This document shows, one piece after another, positions 4,316 through 8,564 of a DNA stretch of 8,564 nt; the stretch's first letter is position 1, and each line of letters opens with the position of its first letter. Under the pieces are notes generated by a model that worked only from the letters and a program-made list of their open reading frames with translations, ran no database searches and had not been told where the DNA came from. The translations under genes were made by a program, and so were the position numbers. Origin of the DNA: Candidatus Staskawiczbacteria bacterium RIFCSPHIGHO2_02_FULL_34_10 (GTDB lineage: Bacteria > Patescibacteriota > Minisyncoccia > Minisyncoccales > Staskawiczbacteraceae). The DNA lies in NCBI GenBank assembly GCA_001821915.1, contig MHOR01000011.1, positions 1 through 8,564 of the forward strand, written 5' to 3'.

Positions 4316-6010
4316 CTACCGCATCTCTTCTTTTTTTTCCTTTATAAAGTATCTCCATCCTTCAACGAACTCTACAAAAGATGAAAATGGCATATCAATT
4401 AAAGCATTGAAAAAAGCGGCAATGGCGTTATATTGCTTCCATGTGTTTGACATCCAGCGACCCATGCCTGTAATTGGCAGTAAAAGTATGTCTGACATAA
4501 ATCCCAAAAATCCTCCAGGCTCCTCTTCTATGGTAAGCTCTTGCGACCTTGTTTTAATTGCCTTACCGGCAAATAAAATTAGGGCAATAAATATAGTATC
4601 TATTAAAATTGAAGTGATGGGAAATTTAAAATAGTTAAAAATCCAGTATATAAACCCAAAGGTAATGCATGCTCCCACTAAATAAATTAAAGAAAGAAAA
4701 AACTTTGTACTAAGACCTCTTTTTCTATTTAACTTTATTTCATAAATATCTATTTTATCTTTTTTGTAAACAATTTTCATTGTTTCTAGAATCACTAACT
4801 GTAAGTTCTTTTTTGAGGGAGGTTTTATAGTGGTTACTAGAAAAATCATAAGGAAGGTTGGTAGTAAAATATCAACCGATAAAGCAGTTATATTTATATG
4901 GCCTTTAAATATTTTTGCCAATATAATTTCTAATAAAATTAAAGAAAGTACTTTAGTTATAAAAATTGAGGTTGTAGAATAAATAGCAGCCCTTTTTATT
5001 TTTGCTTTTAAATCTTTCAATCTTTTAACATAGGCGTTTTGAACTTTAGCTTCCATTGAAGATGGGTCTTGAATTTCTTTTGCTATTTTTTCTATATCAT
5101 CTTTAGATAATATATCTCCAAGCAGTAAATATGGCGTATCATATTTTTCACAAACATAATAAAACTTTCTTGCAATAGGGCAAGATAAATCTTTTTCAAT
5201 TATTTGTAGTATCTTAAAAATATTTTGCGATATTTTAAAAAGTTCTTCTTCTGAAGGTTTATCCCACTGAGGATATTTATATTTTATGAGGTTATAACTT
5301 ATTATCGGGGCATCAAGCTTAAAAAGAGATTGTTGCACAGCAATATAGATTTGAATATCTTTTTCCCCACCTGCATCGGCCCAGCCCACAGAGCTACGCT
5401 CAGCGTTGCTGGTGGGTATGCCGAAGGCATTGTGGGCAGGTTCCCTTTTTAATATATTTTTTTCGTATATAGCTTCATTTACTTTTATTCTAGCTTTCAT
5501 CATCTCAAACATATAATCCATTAATGCCATTTCCTTTATTGAGGGGGCTAAAGTTTCTTCAATTTCACAAGCCGCAATTTCAAGAAGTTTTGTATAAAAC
5601 TGTATGCCAACTTTGCCTTTTTTATTTTCCGGGCTATGTTTTAATATAAAAACATATTTATTAATTATTTTTTGGACATCCTGAATTTTTGACTCTTCTA
5701 TTCTATCGTTAGGAAAATAGCCACCTCTTATAAGTTCTAATACTAAAGGTTCGGCAATATTATCTGATGAAAAGCTATTTAATTCTAAATCTAAAAATCT
5801 TCCTTTCAATTTTCTTATAATTGCCGCCCTTCGCATTAAATGTTCTTCTTTCCAGTCAATTATGGTTCTTATTTGCTCATAAAAAGCAGCAACCTTTGAA
5901 GCAACCTCATCGACGTGTATAGTTGGAGCGCTGTCACTAGGTTTTAATGACTTTTGCCAAAAAGAATATTTATCAATTAAATTTTTTGTAGATTCTGAAA
6001 TTTCACTCAT
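4316..6010 (-). CDS. Conserved-type hypothetical membrane protein, four helices
   Basis: This gene encodes 564 residues with no named family I can give. Residues 1-335 are a helical, charged cytoplasmic-looking region. Four hydrophobic helices follow at about 341-365, 374-395, 435-458 and 464-484, separated by a polar loop (396-434) that resembles a small soluble segment. The C-terminal tail (500-564) is amphipathic and rich in aromatic residues and Gly. There is no signal peptide, and no metal or nucleotide motif is evident. Residues about 189-216 are an in-frame insertion encoded by palindromic DNA; removing 26 codons restores NILKREKDIQIYIAVQ. The start is ATG 6010 without a Shine-Dalgarno; the upstream bases are AT-rich. 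The gene follows thrS by 48 bases in the same direction, so co-transcription is possible. The resemblance to uncharacterised Patescibacteria proteins is from memory only. Confidence 0.9.
   Translation of the reverse strand: MSEISESTKNLIDKYSFWQKSLKPSDSAPTIHVDEVASKVAAFYEQIRTIIDWKEEHLMRRAAIIRKLKGRFLDLELNSFSSDNIAEPLVLELIRGGYFPNDRIEESKIQDVQKIINKYVFILKHSPENKKGKVGIQFYTKLLEIAACEIEETLAPSIKEMALMDYMFEMMKARIKVNEAIYEKNILKREPAHNAFGIPTSNAERSSVGWADAGGEKDIQIYIAVQQSLFKLDAPIISYNLIKYKYPQWDKPSEEELFKISQNIFKILQIIEKDLSCPIARKFYYVCEKYDTPYLLLGDILSKDDIEKIAKEIQDPSSMEAKVQNAYVKRLKDLKAKIKRAAIYSTTSIFITKVLSLILLEIILAKIFKGHINITALSVDILLPTFLMIFLVTTIKPPSKKNLQLVILETMKIVYKKDKIDIYEIKLNRKRGLSTKFFLSLIYLVGACITFGFIYWIFNYFKFPITSILIDTIFIALILFAGKAIKTRSQELTIEEEPGGFLGFMSDILLLPITGMGRWMSNTWKQYNAIAAFFNALIDMPFSSFVEFVEGWRYFIKEKKEEMR
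5368..5440 (-). mobile_element. Palindromic mini-element with 5-bp target duplication
   Basis: A 73-bp GC-rich palindromic segment lies in an AT-rich gene. The ends pair as ACCTGC/GCAGGT (5369-5374 with 5436-5441). Inner pairs are TCGGC/GCCGA (5376-5380 with 5420-5424), CCAGC/GCTGG (5381-5385 with 5408-5412) and ACGCT/AGCGT (5396-5400 with 5402-5406). An alternative stem is GCCCACA/TGTGGGC (5384-5390 with 5431-5437). TTCCC flanks both sides (5363-5367 and 5441-5445). Element plus one TTCCC is 78 bases, or 26 codons, so the host frame is kept. It is too short to encode a transposase and is probably non-autonomous. A shorter relative lies in miaA. Confidence 0.7.
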
Positions 6011-6028
6011 TTTTAAAATTATTAGACA

Positions 6029-6055
6029 TGTTGTAGTAAAGATTACTACACAACA
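6029..6055 (-). other. Hairpin between thrS and the membrane-protein gene
   Basis: GTAGTAA/TTACTAC (6033-6039 with 6043-6049) pair over 7 bp with a 3-base loop. An outer TGTT/AACA (6029-6032 with 6052-6055) is separated by a two-base bulge. On the minus strand it starts 4 bases after the thrS stop and is followed by a mixed AT stretch rather than a T-run. It may be a weak terminator or an mRNA-processing structure. Confidence 0.45.
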
Positions 6056-6058
6056 GTT

Positions 6059-7858
6059 CTAATCTTTATTAATAATTTTTTCTTTAATTTTTTCAATAAA
6101 AATTTCTACTGGCGTTTGCCCTACGTCTCCCTTGCCTCGTTCGCGAACGCTGACCGCATTATCCTGGATTTCTTTATCACCAATAATCAAAAGGTAGGGG
6201 ATACGTTGCATCTCGGCCTCCCGTATTTTTTTGCCTAAGGTTTCATTTTCACCTTTTAACTCAACTCGCACATTATTTTTTTCTAATTCTTCTTTAATCT
6301 TATTCGCGTAGTCAAGCTGTTTTTCTGAAATGGGAATTACTGCAATTTGAACCGGAGACAACCACAAAGGAAAATTCTCCGCAGTGTGTTCTATAAGAAT
6401 TGAAAGGAACCTCTCAATAGATCCCATAATGGCGGCATGAATCATAACAATACGCTCTTTTTGTCCTTTTTCATCAATGCAATACAAATCAAATCGTTCA
6501 GGCTGATTCATATCAAGCTGAATGGTTGCCACTTGCCATTGTCTTCCTAAAGAATCTGTTGCTAAAAAATCTAATTTTGGCCCGTAGAAGGCAGCTTCAC
6601 CGACTGCTTCAAAAAACTGCGTTTTACGTTCATTGGCTAATTCTCGGAGAATTTGTTCTGCCTGTTTCCATTGTTCTTTTCCGCCCAAATAATTTTTAGG
6701 TTTTTTTGGGTCATGGAGTGATAAGCGTAGAATTAATTTAAATCCAAACGAGTGGTAGAAAGGTTCCACGACGTTGTCCCAAATAGCTCCTAGCTCTTTT
6801 TTCACTTGGCTAAATCGGCAAAAAACATGAGCATCATCTTGGGTGAAAGCGCGTACCCGTGAAAGTCCAGACAGTTCACCTGTTTGCTCGTCTCGATAAC
6901 ACATTGTTGTATTAGCATAGCGTTGCGGTAGCTCTCGATAACTGAATTGTTTTCTGGCATAAATTTGTGCGTGGTGGGGGCAGTTCATAGGCTTCATGGC
7001 AAACTCATGGCCTTCACGCGTAGTAATTCTAAAAAGCTCATCTTTAAATTTATCCCAATGACCGCTGGTTTCGTATAATTCTTTTTTGGTAATGTGGGGG
7101 ATTTCCACTCTTTCATATCCAATGGATTTACGGAGGTTCCAAACGTACTCATCAAGCAGGTTTCTTATTAATGTTCCCCTTGGGGTCCATAAGGGTAGTC
7201 CCGGTCCCACTAAATCTGAAAATACAAATAAGTCTAGCTTTTGACCTAAAACTTTATGATCTCGCTTTTCAGCTTCTTCTTGCATTTTCAAGTAGTCCAT
7301 TAGCTCTTTCTCTGTTGCAAAAGCGACTCCATAAATACGAGTCAGCATATTATTTTTTTCTGAGCCTCGCCAATAGGCTCCGGCAATTTTGGTAAGTTTA
7401 AAAGCGTTTGGGTCGATTTCCTTGGTGTTTAAAACATGTCCTCCTTTACACAAATCCAAAAAAGAGCCATTTTGGTAAGTTCCCACGGTTTTACCTTCTA
7501 TATCTTTTATTAGCTCCAACTTATAGGGTTGGTTTTTAAAGAGTTTTTTAGCAACGATTTTTGACACTTTTTTACCTACGAATTCTTGGTTTTCTTTTAT
7601 TAATTCCTTCATCTTTGATTCAATCTTTTGAAGGTCTTCTCGCGTTAGAGTAAAGTTTTGTTTTGAATTTTGAGATTTAGAGTTTTTGGCTTGTTTAGGA
7701 TTTAGGGTTTTGGATTTTGAATTTTCAGAAAATTCCATGTCGTAGTAAAACCCATTTTCAATAGTAGGTCCAATGCCTAATTTTGTTTTAGGATAAAATT
7801 CCATTACAGCCGAGGCTAAAAGGTGGGCGAGTGAGTGTCGTATTTTTTCTATTTCCAT
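6059..7858 (-). CDS. thrS: Threonine-tRNA ligase without TGS domain
   Basis: This class II synthetase charges tRNA(Thr) with threonine in the cytoplasm and hydrolyses Ser-tRNA(Thr). It has 599 residues against about 640 in E. coli. It starts directly in the editing domain: HSLAH (H8, H12) and CKGGH (C137, H141) form the editing metal-like site. The catalytic domain has GHWDKFKDELF, MNCPHH (C293), the motif 2 region CYRDE to LSRVRAFTQDDAH (H344), and MIHAAIMGSIERF (H474, motif 3). C293, H344 and H474 match the catalytic zinc ligands. The C-terminal anticodon-binding domain begins near 503. The TGS domain is truly absent: an in-frame TAA lies one codon before the ATG. Residues about 44-69 are a low-complexity N/S/K/Q insertion encoded by heptamer-like repeat DNA. 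There is no Shine-Dalgarno, and a promoter is predicted 14 bases upstream. Confidence 0.97.
   Translation of the reverse strand: MEIEKIRHSLAHLLASAVMEFYPKTKLGIGPTIENGFYYDMEFSENSKSKTLNPKQAKNSKSQNSKQNFTLTREDLQKIESKMKELIKENQEFVGKKVSKIVAKKLFKNQPYKLELIKDIEGKTVGTYQNGSFLDLCKGGHVLNTKEIDPNAFKLTKIAGAYWRGSEKNNMLTRIYGVAFATEKELMDYLKMQEEAEKRDHKVLGQKLDLFVFSDLVGPGLPLWTPRGTLIRNLLDEYVWNLRKSIGYERVEIPHITKKELYETSGHWDKFKDELFRITTREGHEFAMKPMNCPHHAQIYARKQFSYRELPQRYANTTMCYRDEQTGELSGLSRVRAFTQDDAHVFCRFSQVKKELGAIWDNVVEPFYHSFGFKLILRLSLHDPKKPKNYLGGKEQWKQAEQILRELANERKTQFFEAVGEAAFYGPKLDFLATDSLGRQWQVATIQLDMNQPERFDLYCIDEKGQKERIVMIHAAIMGSIERFLSILIEHTAENFPLWLSPVQIAVIPISEKQLDYANKIKEELEKNNVRVELKGENETLGKKIREAEMQRIPYLLIIGDKEIQDNAVSVRERGKGDVGQTPVEIFIEKIKEKIINKD
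7652..7729 (-). repeat. Heptamer-phased repeat inserted in frame in thrS
   Basis: On the plus strand the stretch consists of degenerate 7-base units such as TTTTGAA, TTTTGAG, ATTTAGA, GATTTAG and GATTTTG. It encodes SENSKSK to SKQN, about 26 residues with no equivalent in ordinary ThrRS, which passes directly from GFYYD plus a few residues to LTxED. Because 7 is not a multiple of 3, the units read in changing frames, giving the low-complexity N/S/K/Q mix. The location is a surface-loop position in the editing domain, judged from alignment by memory to E. coli ThrRS. Confidence 0.75.
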
Positions 7859-7878
7859 AATTTATTTAGTATTTCATA

Positions 7879-7907
7879 ATCTTACCATTTCATTAAAATA
7901 GGGTAAA
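7879..7907 (-). promoter_or_regulatory. thrS promoter
   Basis: On the minus strand, -35 TTTACC (7907-7902), a 17-bp spacer and -10 TAAGAT (7884-7879) preceded by TGG form an extended -10 promoter. Transcription should start near 7872, giving a leader of about 14 bases with no ribosome site. Confidence 0.5.
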
Positions 7908-7910
7908 CTC

Positions 7911-7939
7911 TTGACAATATATGTAGAGTATGCTAACAT
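7911..7939 (+). promoter_or_regulatory. Strong divergent promoter for the GC-rich gene
   Basis: A consensus -35 TTGACA (7911-7916), a 17-bp spacer and -10 TAACAT (7934-7939) preceded by TGC form an extended -10. Transcription should start near 7946, leaving an untranslated leader of about 84 bases. Its -35 is 3 bases from that of thrS, so the two polymerase sites abut and could compete. Confidence 0.7.
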
Positions 7940-7962
7940 TAAAAACAGTGAACTTTGTAAAA

Positions 7963-8004
7963 TAAACAGCTCTTTTTTCACCTTGTTGGTGTTAAATCTG
8001 TTTA
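7963..8004 (+). other. Stem-loop in the 5' leader of the GC-rich gene
   Basis: TAAACAG (7963-7969) pairs with CTGTTTA (7998-8004), and a CACC/GGTG hairpin (7979-7982 with 7988-7991) sits inside. It lies between the predicted transcription start and the ribosome site. There is no T-run after it, so it is not a terminator; an mRNA-stability or regulatory role is a guess. Confidence 0.4.
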
Positions 8005-8019
8005 AGGGCGTTCTTCAAG

Positions 8020-8024
8020 GGAGG
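8020..8024 (+). promoter_or_regulatory. Shine-Dalgarno fixing a GTG start
   Basis: GGAGG within AAGGGAGGG (8017-8025) ends 5 bases before GTG 8030, which opens a frame continuing to the window end. Confidence 0.8.
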
Positions 8025-8029
8025 GTATC

Positions 8030-8564
8030 GTGGAATTCTCATGGCTGATTTTCGTGTTGGTGATGGTCGCCAATGTCGCGTACATCGGTGTGATACTGTT
8101 GGCGCAGGCGGTAGACAAAAATTTGTCAGCCCACCACTCTGTTATCAAGGGAACAAATCAGAAGTTCCTGTACATTCAGGACTTCTACACCATGACTTAC
8201 GGTGACCTCGTCGGCGTACCATTCATTGTCGTGGCGTTCGTACATCTGGCGGTACAAGACATTACCAATGTTTGGTGGGGTCTGCCCGTCGTCGTGGTCA
8301 GTGCGCTGGGGTTTCTGAAAATGTGCCTTGGTAAAGACCACAAGCCAGATTATGGCTTCCCCGACATCGGTAAAATTAGTCTTGCTGGTATTCTGCACCT
8401 GTTTTACTTTGGGATAGGGATAGGCGCGAGCGCAATGTCCGTGTGGGCCTTTTTTGCAGGTGATCTGTGGGGTCCTGTGATGTGGGTTGCCCTTGGTGGT
8501 GGAGCATTCTATATTGGATGCTTTATCCTTGAGATTTGGTCAGGGAATTTTGATCCCCTCAAAA
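8030..8564 (+). CDS. Multi-helix membrane protein, 3' end beyond window
   Basis: The frame opens at GTG and stays open to the window edge, giving 178 visible residues (MEFSWLIFVLVMVANVAYIG at the start). Hydrophobic segments lie at about 5-27, 56-77, 82-100, 117-143 and 148-169, so at least five transmembrane helices are likely. The first may also serve as a signal anchor. Between helices 3 and 4 is a polar loop, GKDHKPDYGFPDIGK (101-115). No catalytic motif or family is recognised. Promoter, structured leader, ribosome site and frame form a complete gene start. Base composition is about half GC, clearly above the rest of the window, with many C- or G-ending codons (GTC, CTG, GAC, GCG), suggesting recent transfer or unusual codon selection. 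It is transcribed divergently from thrS. Confidence 0.85.
   Translation, partial: MEFSWLIFVLVMVANVAYIGVILLAQAVDKNLSAHHSVIKGTNQKFLYIQDFYTMTYGDLVGVPFIVVAFVHLAVQDITNVWWGLPVVVVSALGFLKMCLGKDHKPDYGFPDIGKISLAGILHLFYFGIGIGASAMSVWAFFAGDLWGPVMWVALGGGAFYIGCFILEIWSGNFDPLK

Noticed and set aside
6138..6149. CGTTCGCGAACG, a perfect 12-base palindrome in thrS
   Set aside because: It encodes part of the conserved VSVRERGKGD segment with ordinary codons, is short, and has no second copy in the window.
8126..8398. Minus-strand 90-codon frame at the right end
   Set aside because: It is a shadow of the GC-rich plus-strand gene, which has a promoter, ribosome site, GTG start and long hydrophobic segments; the minus frame has none of these.

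Overview
The window is AT-rich bacterial DNA (roughly one third GC by eye, except the right end). Compact housekeeping genes lie beside hypothetical proteins that I cannot assign. Several traits suggest a Candidate Phyla Radiation (Patescibacteria) genome: small genes packed on both strands, a threonyl-tRNA synthetase without its TGS domain, repeat DNA inserted in frame inside conserved proteins, and housekeeping genes without Shine-Dalgarno sequences. The lineage is an inference from style; the window has no rRNA or other phylogenetic marker.

Layout, left to right. Bases 1-218 hold the C-terminus of a protein cut by the window edge, possibly a ThyX-like thymidylate synthase, followed by a terminator. 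Bases 319-1323 encode an unrecognised protein with a double DnaJ-like CxxC module, with its own terminator. Next are gatB (1393-2874), whose predicted transcription start falls on its ATG, and a 71-residue zinc-ribbon-like protein (2905-3120) with a strong ribosome site but apparently an AUA start. These plus-strand genes converge on miaA (3132-4061, minus). Upstream of miaA is a 254-base non-coding stretch with a candidate 12-codon leader peptide, a short terminator-like hairpin, a second hairpin, and an element with a perfect 19-bp inverted repeat around two internal hairpins. A four-helix membrane protein (4316-6010) and thrS (6059-7858) follow on the minus strand. A divergent promoter region separates thrS from a much more GC-rich plus-strand membrane-protein gene (8030 to the window end).

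The recognisable genes all serve translation: GatB (amidotransferase that makes Gln-tRNA and/or Asn-tRNA), MiaA (tRNA A37 prenylation) and ThrRS (tRNA charging). The two points most worth following are: (1) the miaA leader peptide, which reads four consecutive codons beginning with U, the codon class read by MiaA-modified tRNAs, just before a terminator-like hairpin; and (2) a family of short palindromic insertions. One copy, in the membrane protein gene, is flanked by a 5-bp direct repeat; removing the element plus one repeat copy deletes exactly 26 codons and restores a smooth reading frame. A related shorter copy lies inside miaA.
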